From: CAWGGS01 sp046704745
GTDB lineage: Bacteria; Desulfobacterota; Desulfobulbia; Desulfobulbales; Desulfocapsaceae
Length of the DNA: 64,000 nucleotides
Direction of reading: 5' to 3'
Assembly: GCA_046704745.1 (NCBI GenBank)
Contig: JBJKRL010000047.1
Location: 1-64,000 of the forward strand
Shown here: positions 36,411 to 46,143 of the stretch, one piece after another
Layout: every line of letters begins with the position of its first letter
Numbering within the stretch: position 1 is the first letter of the stretch
Position numbers and translations under genes: made by a program
The notes under the pieces: model-generated
Told to the model about the DNA's origin: nothing
The model's input: the letters and a program-made list of their open reading frames with translations, nothing else
Database searches by the model: none

Positions 36411-37576
36411 TGAACAAAAATGAAATTCTCTTTGTCGATGATCAGCTAGGGATTATCAAAGCCTTTGAACGACAATTCAGAAGGTTATTTTCTGTCCGCA
36501 CAGCTGATAGCGCAGCCCAGGCTCTAGAAATACTTGATTCCGAAGGTCCGTATTGTGTTATCGTAACAGACATGCGGATGCCGGGAATGGATGGTGTACA
36601 GCTTCTTGCTCGGGTTAAAGAGCTTTATCCCGATATGGTTCGTATCATGCTTACGGGCGACTCTGATTTACAAACTGCAATAGAAGCAGTAAATAGCGGG
36701 CAGATATTTAGATTCCTGTCAAAACCATGCAACCCTCAAACGTTAACGGAAACCCTTGAACAGGCTTTGAGGCAATATAATCTTATAACGGCGGAAAAAG
36801 AACTTCTTAATCAAACATTAAAAGGGAGTGTGAACGTTTTATGTGAACTCCTCAGTTTAGCTAACCCAACTGCGTTCAGCAGAGGTTTTAGAGTAAAGGA
36901 CGCAGTAGTCGAGGTTGCGCGAAAACTGGGACTTGAACGACTCTGGCAGTATGAAATAGCAGCATTGATGTCCCAAATAGGTTGTGTGACAATTCCTGAC
37001 GATATTTTAAAAAAAATACAGTCTGGAGCAGCTCTAACCCCGAAAGAAAGAAAAATGTACATGAATCACCCCAAAGTCGGGGCAAAATTGATCACAAAAA
37101 TCCCTCGTTTGGGCCATGTTGCGAAGATGATAGAATATCAACTGCTTTCTTATGAAGAATTTGTTTATGATAATAACAAGCTATTGACAAATGAGGAGCA
37201 GATTGGAGCTCAGATTCTGAGGATGGCAATTGATCATGATTTCCTTCTCATTCAAGGAGATTCGCACAAGGTGGCGATACAAAAAATGAGTAGGGAGCAA
37301 GGGGTGTACAATCAAAAAATTTTACAAATTTTAGCGGAAATCCAAATAAAAAATGAGAGGGTGAAGATCCTCACCTTGAATTTTGAAGATGTTCTTCCCG
37401 GTATGATAGCCGATGAAGACATACGGGCTCGAAATGGTGCTCTCGTGATCCCTCGCGGTCAGGAAATAACGTGGTCGGTCATTCAGGAATTGACCAACTA
37501 CCTCGAACACATAGGTATAAAGGACCCCATACGGGTTCGTACCTATGAGCCATACCCTGAAGGAAATGAGAATTGA
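36410..37576 (+). CDS. Response regulator with degenerate HD-GYP-like domain (second)
   Basis: 388 residues, a close paralogue of the regulator at 33.7 kb: both share ITAE(R/K)ELL, TLKGSV, LLSL(S/A)NPTAFS and AALMSQIGC. The receiver is intact (VTDMRMPGMDG, LSKPC). The HD dyad and GYP loop are missing in the same way. ATG at 36410 overlaps the HDOD gene stop. The three genes were probably formed by duplication and may respond to one kinase system. Confidence 0.9.
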   Translation: MNKNEILFVDDQLGIIKAFERQFRRLFSVRTADSAAQALEILDSEGPYCVIVTDMRMPGMDGVQLLARVKELYPDMVRIMLTGDSDLQTAIEAVNSGQIFRFLSKPCNPQTLTETLEQALRQYNLITAEKELLNQTLKGSVNVLCELLSLANPTAFSRGFRVKDAVVEVARKLGLERLWQYEIAALMSQIGCVTIPDDILKKIQSGAALTPKERKMYMNHPKVGAKLITKIPRLGHVAKMIEYQLLSYEEFVYDNNKLLTNEEQIGAQILRMAIDHDFLLIQGDSHKVAIQKMSREQGVYNQKILQILAEIQIKNERVKILTLNFEDVLPGMIADEDIRARNGALVIPRGQEITWSVIQELTNYLEHIGIKDPIRVRTYEPYPEGNEN

Positions 37577-37625
37577 AACTTTGTTTAAAATGGTGGGATA
37601 GCCAATATAGCGTATGAAAAGAGGA

Positions 37626-37703
37626 TGGGGTGGGCGATGGGACTTGAACCCACGACCTCCTGGGCCACAACCAGGTGCCCTAACCAACTAGGCCACGCCC
37701 ACC
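37626..37703 (-). tRNA. tRNA-His (anticodon GUG)
   Basis: Clover-leaf on the minus strand. The acceptor stem pairs GTGGGCG with CGCCCAC, with the extra 5' G typical of tRNA-His opposite the discriminator C. The anticodon stem CCTGG/CCAGG encloses loop TTGTGGC with anticodon GTG; the T-arm contains GTTCAAG. The CCA end is encoded. Confidence 0.97.
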
Positions 37704-37735
37704 ATCCTAAAGGGGACTAATTAAAATTGGTGCTT

Positions 37736-37764
37736 TATATACCTGTTGACCATGAGTTTTGCAA
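37736..37764 (-). promoter_or_regulatory. Predicted tRNA-His promoter
   Basis: On the minus strand, TTGCAA (37759-37764) and TATATA (37736-37741) are separated by exactly 17 bases and lie about 32 bases upstream of the tRNA 5' end, a good sigma-70-type arrangement. Confidence 0.6.
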
Positions 37765-37874
37765 GGACAAAGTTGCCTCTCCTGGATTTCTCCGACTCTT
37801 AAGAGAGTCTTTAAGGAGCTGTGGGGCTATTGATATCCAAATGATGTATTATCGTACTCTGTTCTACCTATTAA

Positions 37875-37888
37875 GGGTATAAATACCC
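37875..37888. repeat. 14-bp palindrome
   Basis: GGGTATAAATACCC has six-base arms around AA, downstream of the zinc-ribbon gene. A related AAGGGGCATAAATAT follows, so it is a short imperfect direct repeat as well. It could be a protein-binding site or chance. Confidence 0.3.
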
Positions 37889-37935
37889 ATAAGGGGCATA
37901 AATATTTTAGGCGGTACGATTCGGTCTCCTCCTCG

Positions 37936-38586
37936 TTAAAGGTCTTCTTTGCAATATTGGCATTTTTTTGCTTGAGCCTTAATAATTTCAAAACAATGAG
38001 GGCATTCCTTTTTATGATTGGTCTTTAATAACCGAGATATTGCCATATTGCATTCCATCTCCAACGAGGTGTCCCTGAATGTATGATTTCTGATCGGATC
38101 AATACAGGAAAAATCGTTTAACTCCGTAATGTAGGTTATAGCTCTTTTTCTGTCAGAGATATTGGCGGCTTCATCAAGAATAAGGAAGAGGACCGGTTCG
38201 AGGTTGTTTTCTTCCACACATTTAGCGAGGTCTTTGATCGCTTGTTGTTCTTTTCTAAATCGTTCGTTTTGCCGTTTTAAAACCTGAGGATCAACAATAC
38301 TGCCGGTAAAGGCATCTTTGCTGCCGACCATCATCAGATTTTTCTCCTTGCTTCCCGGGAGCTCCATATATCTGTATGAAGCATGGTGGCCATAACTTTC
38401 CTCGATATTTTTCCATCCCTCCATGAAGAGAGAACACGAGTCATTGAGGCAGATGAACAGGATTTCAGACCCCCATCCAAGACCATCGCCTATATGGATT
38501 GGAGGTGCCTCACAGCACGACATTTTCTCTTTGCAATACGGACAGATATGAATTTCGTCATAATATGACGGATCAAAAAATAACAT
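37936..38586 (-). CDS. Zinc-ribbon protein of unknown function
   Basis: 216 residues with Cys pairs at the N-terminus (CPYCKEKMSCC) and a C-terminal zinc ribbon, CPHCFEIIKAQAKKCQYCKEDL (split across two CxxC pairs). The middle is helical and charged. AAGGAG six bases before the ATG. Zinc binding is clear; the role is unknown. Confidence 0.82.
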   Translation of the reverse strand: MLFFDPSYYDEIHICPYCKEKMSCCEAPPIHIGDGLGWGSEILFICLNDSCSLFMEGWKNIEESYGHHASYRYMELPGSKEKNLMMVGSKDAFTGSIVDPQVLKRQNERFRKEQQAIKDLAKCVEENNLEPVLFLILDEAANISDRKRAITYITELNDFSCIDPIRNHTFRDTSLEMECNMAISRLLKTNHKKECPHCFEIIKAQAKKCQYCKEDL

Positions 38587-38660
38587 CTTCTACTCCTTAA
38601 GTTAAACAAGTCCTTCATCAACCGGGTTGAGAAAAGGAACTTACTGTTGTATGTATCCAT

Positions 38661-40358
38661 TTAATTTTCATTCTTCATGCCGGGATCACTTAATATCTGG
38701 TCGACAGCCATGGCCTGCTTCATTCTTAATTCAAGAAAAGAAGAAGGCATGTGCAATCGATTGGCATTCATCAGTTCACAGAGATTGGATATTTCTCCTT
38801 TGTCGGCAATATCCATAAGACGCGATAAATTATCGGCAAAACTTTTGACTATTTTTTGTCCTTCACCTCTGGAGGCAATTATTTCCGCATATGTCCTCGG
38901 GTTTTGATTATGAATTCTGGCCATGGCAAGGATGCCATAGAGAGAGGTGAGGGTAGAATGACTGCCGATATCCCGACAGTCAATATGATGTTGTGCCAAT
39001 GTCATAGCCAGAGCGACTGAAATAGTAGTCGGCAGTTTCTGGCCGATTCCGACAAGTAAATCATGCTTTTCCGGGCTGTCTTGGTAGATATCCGCGCCAT
39101 GTTTATATAAAAAAGCCTCAAATTCACTACAATAAGAACCACTACGTGGAGTCCGTACCACTGCAACATTTTTATCCTTCATTGTCGCAGCCTGTGGTCC
39201 CCAGAGATTGTGGACAAGCATGACTTCCACGCCTTGATCCGTCGATTCCATGGCGGTCCTTAATGTGTTTTCGGATTCTCCGGCAAGAAGGATCAGAGCC
39301 TGACCTTCTTTGAGATATTTGCCGTATTTTTTAACTGTATCCGCCGTAACCGATATGGGAACGCAGACAACCACCACATCAACCTGAGCGATCATTTCCT
39401 CCGGTCGAAGTTCGGTTGCTCTTCCCGTTATAATTGTCCGATACCCTTCATTTTCAAGACGATCGGCAAACCAAATGCTCATGTCTCCACTGCCGATGAA
39501 GCCAAAGGTTTTTATCTTTTTCACCCGCATATCGACACGGGGAAATGATCCTAGAAGCTTTAGGGAGTTCTCCTCCTGAATGACATTTGTTTCGATGCGC
39601 TTAAGAGCATCGCGTAGCTGTCTGTCGTTTACATGCCCTTCGCTTTCCAGGTATATTTGCAACTTCTGGGTCTTGATGTCATTTTCTGAACGAATATCCA
39701 GAAGGTTGATGCCTCTGCGGGTAAATTCACCAAGAATATCAAAGAGCATCCCGACTCTGTCTTTGAGAGGACGGGTGATAATGGCGGTTGCATCATAACC
39801 TGTCCAGTCGGCAATTTCCCGTCCCAAAATGGCAAAACGTGTTCTATTGTAAGCGGCAACCTCGCGGTCAATCAAAGCTAGACCTTGCTTTTTCAATAGT
39901 TGTTCAGACTCGATTACCCCATGGTGCACGAGATTATGTTGTTTGATGTCGTTGATGGCAGATTCTATATCCGGCACAGTAAGCAGGGTAGCGTCTGGGA
40001 AATGCATATTAATATAATCACTGCATTGTTTGAAAACAGAACCACTGCCTACAATCACGTCGAATTGTTTCATGTCTTTTATTGGCTGTAAGGCACCCAA
40101 CGAAAGATGTATCGGGATCACAACATTGTCTATCCAAAACCCCTGATCGACGTGTTCCATAAATTTGAAATATTCCTTTATCTCTCCTTCTCTGGTATTG
40201 TAAACAGGAACAAGAGCAAGGTCGGAACGACCTTCCGTGAAGGCCTGAAAAATATCTGCGGCTCGGTTAAAGAGCAGCATTTCGGCTTCCGGAAGGTACT
40301 GACGTGCAGCTTGATAACTGTCGCAACCGACAGGTCCCAATGTGGCGATGATGGTCAT
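38661..40358 (-). CDS. Prephenate dehydratase-ACT-prephenate dehydrogenase fusion
   Basis: 565 residues. N-terminal third (about 1-175) is prephenate-dehydratase-like: ATLGPVGCDSYQAA, LALVPVYNTREGEI and NRTRFAILGRE, the last being the TRF catalytic motif. An ACT domain follows (about 190-265, DRVGMLFDILGEFTRRGINLLDIRS), then a prephenate-dehydrogenase-like part from about 283 (FGFIGSGDMSIWFADRL Rossmann, VDVVVVCVPIS). It could supply both phenylpyruvate and hydroxyphenylpyruvate routes with one allosteric domain. No chorismate mutase domain is seen. The NT in VPVYNT differs from the usual NS, so dehydratase activity is not certain. Confidence 0.82.
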   Translation of the reverse strand: MTIIATLGPVGCDSYQAARQYLPEAEMLLFNRAADIFQAFTEGRSDLALVPVYNTREGEIKEYFKFMEHVDQGFWIDNVVIPIHLSLGALQPIKDMKQFDVIVGSGSVFKQCSDYINMHFPDATLLTVPDIESAINDIKQHNLVHHGVIESEQLLKKQGLALIDREVAAYNRTRFAILGREIADWTGYDATAIITRPLKDRVGMLFDILGEFTRRGINLLDIRSENDIKTQKLQIYLESEGHVNDRQLRDALKRIETNVIQEENSLKLLGSFPRVDMRVKKIKTFGFIGSGDMSIWFADRLENEGYRTIITGRATELRPEEMIAQVDVVVVCVPISVTADTVKKYGKYLKEGQALILLAGESENTLRTAMESTDQGVEVMLVHNLWGPQAATMKDKNVAVVRTPRSGSYCSEFEAFLYKHGADIYQDSPEKHDLLVGIGQKLPTTISVALAMTLAQHHIDCRDIGSHSTLTSLYGILAMARIHNQNPRTYAEIIASRGEGQKIVKSFADNLSRLMDIADKGEISNLCELMNANRLHMPSSFLELRMKQAMAVDQILSDPGMKNEN

Positions 40359-40487
40359 GGTTTTCAGATCAGACTTTTATATATGCAAGTTATCATTGAT
40401 TCTTTCAAACGTTAGCAGCTCTCTTGTCGATAAGTAACGTTGCATGTTAAACATTCCTGATTGTTTAAGCAACCTAATACTATAACA

Positions 40488-43460
40488 ATGATAATGCCCA
40501 TTGATGTCGAGGCCAAGGATCTCACGGAATATATCAACTCATTGAAGCAATCGGCAAAATTTGGTCCACAAGTTGTTTGCCATAAAATATTTTCTCCTGT
40601 TTCAAGATCGTTAGCAGACTCCTTCCCGTCACTTTCTCCTGTTATACAAAAAGGACTGGAAAAAATCGGCATAAAAAATCTATATTCCCATCAGGAGGAG
40701 GCACTTCGACTTATCGCAGAAAGGAAGGATATCCTAATTGCCACCCCGACGGCTTCCGGTAAAAGCCTTATTTACAACCTGCCGGTCTTACAAGAACTTT
40801 TAAGGGACAAGGACATGCATGCCCTATATCTCTTTCCTTTAAAAGCCCTGGCTCAGGATCAATTACGATCTTTGAAGACCCTAGCCGCCCATGTTGGAAA
40901 CGAGTCTTTAGGAAAAATTGAAAGAGTTGGAGATATCTACGATGGCGATACATCGGCGTATGCGAGAAGAAAGCTGCGAGAAAACCCGCCCCCCATCCTC
41001 ATAACAAATCCCGATATGTTGCATCTTTCTTTTCTCCCTTACCATGGGAGTTGGAGCCATTTTTTCAAGAAGCTCAAATTTATAATAATCGATGAAATCC
41101 ATACGTACCGGGGGGTATTCGGTTCGCATATGGCCTGGGTTATAAGAAGATTACAAAGAATTGCAGCCCATTATGGGGCAGATCCAACCTTTATTATGGC
41201 TTCGGCAACGGTCGGAAACCCTGAGGAGTTGGGACGAGCGTTGATTGGAGGTGAGGTTTCGACTGTTGTTGAAACAGGAGCGCCACGCCCCAAAAGGCAC
41301 ATGCTTTTTCTGAATCCATGGGATAGTGCCGCTTCTGCTACCTGCCAGCTCCTTGAGGCGGCCTTGAAAAGAGGATTAAGGACCATCGTTTACACGCAAT
41401 CACGTAAAATGACTGAACTCATCACTGTATGGACCAGACCTCGACTCGGCGATCTTGCCGATAAACTGAGTTCTTATCGTGCCGGTTTTCTGCCGGAAGA
41501 GAGACGAGAGATCGAAAACCGGCTTTCAACCGGTAAATTGCTGGGAGTAATTTCCACTTCCGCGTTGGAACTCGGTATTGATATTGGTGATCTGGATATT
41601 TGCATACTGGTAGGGTACCCGGGCTCGATGATGTCCACGTGGCAGCGAGGTGGCAGAGTCGGTAGAGCAGGGAAGGACTCGGCGACCATTCTCATCGCCG
41701 GAGAGGATGCGCTAGATCAATATTTTATGCGCAATCCCGATGATTTCTTCGCAAGGGATGTGGAATCCGCCGTACTAAATCCCAATAATCCCGCTATAGC
41801 TGAACAACATATTTACTGTGCAGCGGCTGAAATACCTCTTAACGATAGTGAATCTCTTCTGCAAAAAAAAGAGATACGTACATGTCTAAATAAACTGGCC
41901 CGACAAGCGCTTTTATTGCAATCGGCTGCCGGAGATTCCTGGTTTTCCAACAGAAGATATCCCCAGAAGTCGGTGAACCTGAGGGGAGGAGGGTCACAAT
42001 TAACAATAATTAATGGACTTGACGGTGTTATTCTAGGCGAAATAGATGCGCTTCGGGCGATGAAAGAATGTCATTTGGGTGCAATTTATCTTCATATGGC
42101 GAGGACCTGGCTGGTTGAAAAGCTTGATCTGCAGGGAAAAGAGATCGTGGTAATAGAGAAAAAAAGCACCTATTTTACCAGGCCGACCAGCCATAAACAC
42201 ACTGAGATTTTAGAGACAATTGAGAGAAAAACAATTTTTGGTTGCCGAGTCTCATTTGGAAAAGTGCAGGTTACTGAAAAGGTTACAGGTTATCAAAGAC
42301 GCAATAATGCTACTCAGAAACTGGTGGCGACACACGCTCTCGATCTGCCTGAGCAAACCTTTGAAACAGAAGGATTATGGTTAGAAATTCCTGAGATAAT
42401 ACAAAAAGAAATCGAGGATAGACGGTTGCACTTCATGGGAGCCATACATGCTCTGGAACATGCCATGATATCAATGTTTCCTTTGCTTATTCTCTGCGAT
42501 AGAAATGATATAGGAGGGATATCCTGTCCAACCCATGAGCAGACGAATACCGCCACTGTTTTCGTCTACGACGGTCATCCCGGGGGTGTTGGGTTGACTA
42601 AGGAAGCGTATAATAAAATCGAATTATTATTACATCATACCATGCAGACCATTCGGTCGTGTCCCTGTGAAAACGGCTGCCCTTCATGCGTTCATTCGCC
42701 TAAGTGCGGATCGGGCAACAGGCCCATTGATAAAATCGCCTGTCTGAAGCTTCTAGAGATGATACAAGAATCCGGGAAAAATCCGGGAAAGATGAACGAA
42801 GCTGAGGATGCTGTGGTACCTTCCGTGGCAGCTGATGGGTTGTCAGCAGTCACGGGGGAGGATACCGGATTGGACGTTTTGCCTGCCCATTACGGTATTT
42901 TCGATCTGGAAACAAAAAGATCGGCTGAAGAGGTGGGAGGATGGCAGCGGGCCGATAGAATGGGGGTTTCAGTTGCTGTGGTCTTTGATTCTCAATTAGA
43001 GGGGTTTGTAACGTATTTAGAAAATGAGATGGATCGTTTGGTCGATCATCTGACAAAACTTGATCTTATCATCGGCTTCAATAATAAACGTTTTGATAAT
43101 CAGGTGCTCTCTGCTTATACCAGGGTTCGGCTTGATTCGTTGCCGACAATTGATCTCTTGGAGGAAGTAAGCAATCATCTTGGGTATCGCCTCAGTCTTG
43201 ACAGATTGGCGGAGCAAACCTTAGGGAAGAACAAATCAGCAGATGGCTTGCAGGCGCTTCGTTGGTATCAGGAGGGAAAGATTAAGGAAATCTGTGAGTA
43301 TTGCCGTCAAGATGTAGAAATAACGAGAGATCTTCTATATTACTGTCTGGAAAACGGCTACCTCTTGTTCAAGAATAAGGCCGGAAAAAAAGTTCGTCTA
43401 CCGCTTTGTTTAAAAAGGTCAATTTTGGCCGAACTCCACCGAACAGAAGGACGTGAATGA
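40488..43460 (+). CDS. MrfA-like helicase fused to MrfB-like DEDD exonuclease
   Basis: About 990 residues. Residues about 65-440 are an SF2 helicase: TPTASGKSL (Walker A), IIIDEIHTY (DEIH), MASATVGNP, and QRGGRVGRAGKD (motif VI). A DUF1998 region follows with the four-Cys site CPCENGCPSCVHSPKCG (about 745), as in MrfA/YprA. From about 830 to the end is a DEDD exonuclease like MrfB/YprB: GIFDLETK (DxE), LIIGFNNKRFDNQVL, and YCRQDVEITRDLLYY. In Bacillus the helicase and exonuclease are two proteins that repair mitomycin C damage. ATG at 40488 or 40494; a TTG at 40461 is possible and no start has a good ribosome site. Confidence 0.88.
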   Translation: MIMPIDVEAKDLTEYINSLKQSAKFGPQVVCHKIFSPVSRSLADSFPSLSPVIQKGLEKIGIKNLYSHQEEALRLIAERKDILIATPTASGKSLIYNLPVLQELLRDKDMHALYLFPLKALAQDQLRSLKTLAAHVGNESLGKIERVGDIYDGDTSAYARRKLRENPPPILITNPDMLHLSFLPYHGSWSHFFKKLKFIIIDEIHTYRGVFGSHMAWVIRRLQRIAAHYGADPTFIMASATVGNPEELGRALIGGEVSTVVETGAPRPKRHMLFLNPWDSAASATCQLLEAALKRGLRTIVYTQSRKMTELITVWTRPRLGDLADKLSSYRAGFLPEERREIENRLSTGKLLGVISTSALELGIDIGDLDICILVGYPGSMMSTWQRGGRVGRAGKDSATILIAGEDALDQYFMRNPDDFFARDVESAVLNPNNPAIAEQHIYCAAAEIPLNDSESLLQKKEIRTCLNKLARQALLLQSAAGDSWFSNRRYPQKSVNLRGGGSQLTIINGLDGVILGEIDALRAMKECHLGAIYLHMARTWLVEKLDLQGKEIVVIEKKSTYFTRPTSHKHTEILETIERKTIFGCRVSFGKVQVTEKVTGYQRRNNATQKLVATHALDLPEQTFETEGLWLEIPEIIQKEIEDRRLHFMGAIHALEHAMISMFPLLILCDRNDIGGISCPTHEQTNTATVFVYDGHPGGVGLTKEAYNKIELLLHHTMQTIRSCPCENGCPSCVHSPKCGSGNRPIDKIACLKLLEMIQESGKNPGKMNEAEDAVVPSVAADGLSAVTGEDTGLDVLPAHYGIFDLETKRSAEEVGGWQRADRMGVSVAVVFDSQLEGFVTYLENEMDRLVDHLTKLDLIIGFNNKRFDNQVLSAYTRVRLDSLPTIDLLEEVSNHLGYRLSLDRLAEQTLGKNKSADGLQALRWYQEGKIKEICEYCRQDVEITRDLLYYCLENGYLLFKNKAGKKVRLPLCLKRSILAELHRTEGRE

Positions 43461-43512
43461 TTTTGACGCGCCAGTTGGCAATATGATCAATTGCCATGAT
43501 CAGGTGGCGGGC

Positions 43513-43971
43513 TTACGGCCAGAGAAGCTTGCCGTAAATCCATCCGGTAACGCCGCTGCTATGCCGGACTTCGATCCAATCCCCCTGGATGCCAATTTTT
43601 TCCAAGACAACCCCGCGGTCAACGGTGGCAACGATATCACTTTTGACATCAGGTTTTGAACGCATGTTGACGTCGGTTTTGGCATCTACGATGACCGTAT
43701 TATTGGATCTCGTAAGAGAGTTTTCTATCCATCCGGAATCATTTTCAAAGTCGACAACTTTATACCAGCTTCCCTTTTTATCCAAAACCTTTAGAGGATA
43801 CCCTTCAAAGAGTTGCATATGAACCGGATTGTCTGTACTAGGACCGGTTCTCACATTGACATTATCCTTGGCAACGGTAATAAATTGGGCTGCAAAGAGT
43901 GTCGAGGAATAAAAAAGAAAAAAACCGATGACCAAAATCTGTAAAAGTTGTTTGCGGAAAAAAGTACACAT
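43513..43971 (-). CDS. Exported bacterial SH3-domain protein
   Basis: 152 residues with a signal peptide (about 1-25, ending FAA) and two SH3b domains: AKDNVNVRTGPSTDNPV ... WYKVVDFENDSGWI, then DAKTDVNMRSKPDVKSDI ... WIEVRHSSGVTGWI. Such proteins bind cell-wall or periplasmic partners. Convergent with the helicase gene, 52 bases between stops. Confidence 0.88.
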   Translation of the reverse strand: MCTFFRKQLLQILVIGFFLFYSSTLFAAQFITVAKDNVNVRTGPSTDNPVHMQLFEGYPLKVLDKKGSWYKVVDFENDSGWIENSLTRSNNTVIVDAKTDVNMRSKPDVKSDIVATVDRGVVLEKIGIQGDWIEVRHSSGVTGWIYGKLLWP

Positions 43972-44176
43972 GTCAAATTTCAGGAGGTTGGGGATTAAAC
44001 GAGATTTTATTTGTGATATCAATTACCAAATGATTTTATTGATAAAATCAGAGATATCCTGGCAATTTTTTCATGTTACGCACAGAAAGAACATATAGCA
44101 TTTATAGTCATCGAAGTCAAACCCTTAATGGAAATCCTTTAAAGGAATTACCAAATAACATACCGAATTTAATAAA

Positions 44177-45118
44177 CTAAAAAAAATGAAGCGTGGCCTT
44201 TTCACTATTCATGATCGCCCTTGCACCAATCGGAAGACACAGGTTATCCAGGCAATGCCCGACTGGAAAGCCACCCCACACGGGGATATGGTTTTCGGTC
44301 GTGAGTTCCAAGGCCCTCTTCCAAAGGGTTTCATGATGCCTCAGATTTTCCAGGGGATCCCGGTGGTTGCCAAGTGAAAAGTCACCTAGGATCAATCCAT
44401 TGATATCTTTTAATAAACCGGCATAAAAAAGCTGAGTTAACATCCTATCCAGCCGGAAGATCGGTTCTGCCGTATCTTCCAAAAAAACGATCTTCTCTTG
44501 CCAATGAGGTTGAAACGGTGTCCCTATCAGGCTTATTATGCTGCTCAGATTACCACCGGCAAGAATTCCCTCAGCTGGTGATCCGCCTCGAAGAATCTCT
44601 ATATTTTTCCAAGCAATATTTTTTGTCCAATACCCGGTAAGGCTGTAGAAGAAGCGCTCAATGCTCTCCCTTGAAGCACTGCCAAGCGATGTGAGAACCG
44701 GAGCATGGAGACAAACGAGGCCTGCTCTTTGCTGAAAAAACGTATGAAGAACAGTAATATCAGAAAAACCGATGAACAGTTTCGGGTTTTTTAGAATTTG
44801 ATTCAAATCGATTTGCGGGAGAATACGCAGACAACCGAACCCACCTCGAGCAGCAATAATCGCTTTTACTTCCGGGTCGGCCCACGTCCTGTTGAATTCG
44901 TCGGCCCGATTTTCATCAGTGTCGGCAAAGTACCCGGAGCCGGGCCAGAGGGTTTTAGGGAAGAGCACATTAAACCCTATTTCTTTAAGGACACGCACCC
45001 CGGCATCAAATCTGGATACATCATGGATCTGTCCGGATGGAGCAACTACGGCAATGGTGTCTCCGACCGAGATAGCAGGTGGAACAAGTGGATTAACCAT
45101 TTTTGTAGACGGATTCAT
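44177..45118 (-). CDS. LD-carboxypeptidase (MccF/LdcA family)
   Basis: 313-residue S66-family peptidase-like protein: GDTIAVVAPSG at the N-terminus, AARGGFGCLRIL, nucleophile Ser in IGFSDITVL, and conserved Glu/His further on (FLEDTAEP, GFPVGHCLDN). It cleaves L,D bonds in muropeptides during peptidoglycan recycling. It overlaps coaX by 26 bases if started at 45118; an ATG at 45100 would shorten the overlap. Confidence 0.9.
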   Translation of the reverse strand: MNPSTKMVNPLVPPAISVGDTIAVVAPSGQIHDVSRFDAGVRVLKEIGFNVLFPKTLWPGSGYFADTDENRADEFNRTWADPEVKAIIAARGGFGCLRILPQIDLNQILKNPKLFIGFSDITVLHTFFQQRAGLVCLHAPVLTSLGSASRESIERFFYSLTGYWTKNIAWKNIEILRGGSPAEGILAGGNLSSIISLIGTPFQPHWQEKIVFLEDTAEPIFRLDRMLTQLFYAGLLKDINGLILGDFSLGNHRDPLENLRHHETLWKRALELTTENHIPVWGGFPVGHCLDNLCLPIGARAIMNSEKATLHFF

Positions 45119-45893
45119 AGATGATTCTAAGGCCCGTGAGGGTCAACATTTGATCTGTTTCAGGATTCGATTTAGAGTAGGGGATGATCAGGTCGGCCAT
45201 CCCTCCTGTGGCGATAATCTTGGGAAACGGCCCGTTTCCAGCCATTTCATGACCCAAAATTTCAATCAAACCATCGATCATGGAGCCGAATCCGTAGAGA
45301 ATTCCACTTTTCATTGCCTGAATAGTGTTTTTTCCAATTATCTGTTCAGGAGGCTCTGACACATCAATATGAGGAAGCTTTGCTGTTCTTGTGGCCAAGG
45401 CCTCTAAAGATATGGCGATTCCAGGTAGAATCGCGCCACCGATATATGCACAGTCTTTTGTCACACAGTCAAAGGTAATCGCCGTGCCGAAATCAATGAC
45501 GATCAGGTCCGATTTATATTGAGTCCATGCAGCAATAGCATTTACGAGACGATCTGCCCCTACCTCCTGAGGCGTATCAGTCTTAATCTGGATAATGCTG
45601 CGTACGTTTTTTTCAGAAACAACGAGTATTGGGTTTTGCAGACTTTCAGCAAAATGTTTTTTGCACCAGGAGTGCCAGGCCGACTCCAAAGAAGGAACGA
45701 CACTGGCTATGACAATGCCGGAAATGTCGGTTTTCTCGACACCTGCCATGGCAAAAAGAGAGTGGTAACGGATAGCCAATTCATCGGCAGTCATATCCCT
45801 GTCGGACTTCAACCTCCACTCACCAACCAGCGATGAACCCTTAAATAGTCCCGCAACCGTATGAGAGTTGCCTATATCAATGACGAACAGCAT
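45093..45893 (-). CDS. coaX: Type III pantothenate kinase CoaX
   Basis: 266-residue ASKHA-fold kinase for the first step of coenzyme A synthesis. Motifs: FVIDIGNSHTVAGLF (phosphate-1), GADRLVNAIAA, VIDFGTAITFD (phosphate-2) and GGAILPGI. Complete. The next gene (LD-carboxypeptidase) is translationally overlapping. Confidence 0.95.
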   Translation of the reverse strand: MLFVIDIGNSHTVAGLFKGSSLVGEWRLKSDRDMTADELAIRYHSLFAMAGVEKTDISGIVIASVVPSLESAWHSWCKKHFAESLQNPILVVSEKNVRSIIQIKTDTPQEVGADRLVNAIAAWTQYKSDLIVIDFGTAITFDCVTKDCAYIGGAILPGIAISLEALATRTAKLPHIDVSEPPEQIIGKNTIQAMKSGILYGFGSMIDGLIEILGHEMAGNGPFPKIIATGGMADLIIPYSKSNPETDQMLTLTGLRIIYESVYKNG

Positions 45894-46143
45894 AAGATCT
45901 CCTTAACAAAAATATAGTCCCGCCCAAAAAAAATAATTGCAACAATGGAGAGAAAATCCCATTTTTATTTATGGTGTCGTATGAGAGATTTGCCAACTTC
46001 GTAAAAATTACCTTATCTATGGATCAGCTTTGTTAAATGTTGCTTTAGTAAAATACCCCTTCTGCCTATCGGTTTTTTTTACGAACTCATCGAATTTGGG
46101 TCAAGATAGTATAAAAATATGAAAAAAGGAAGAGGTGAGGATA

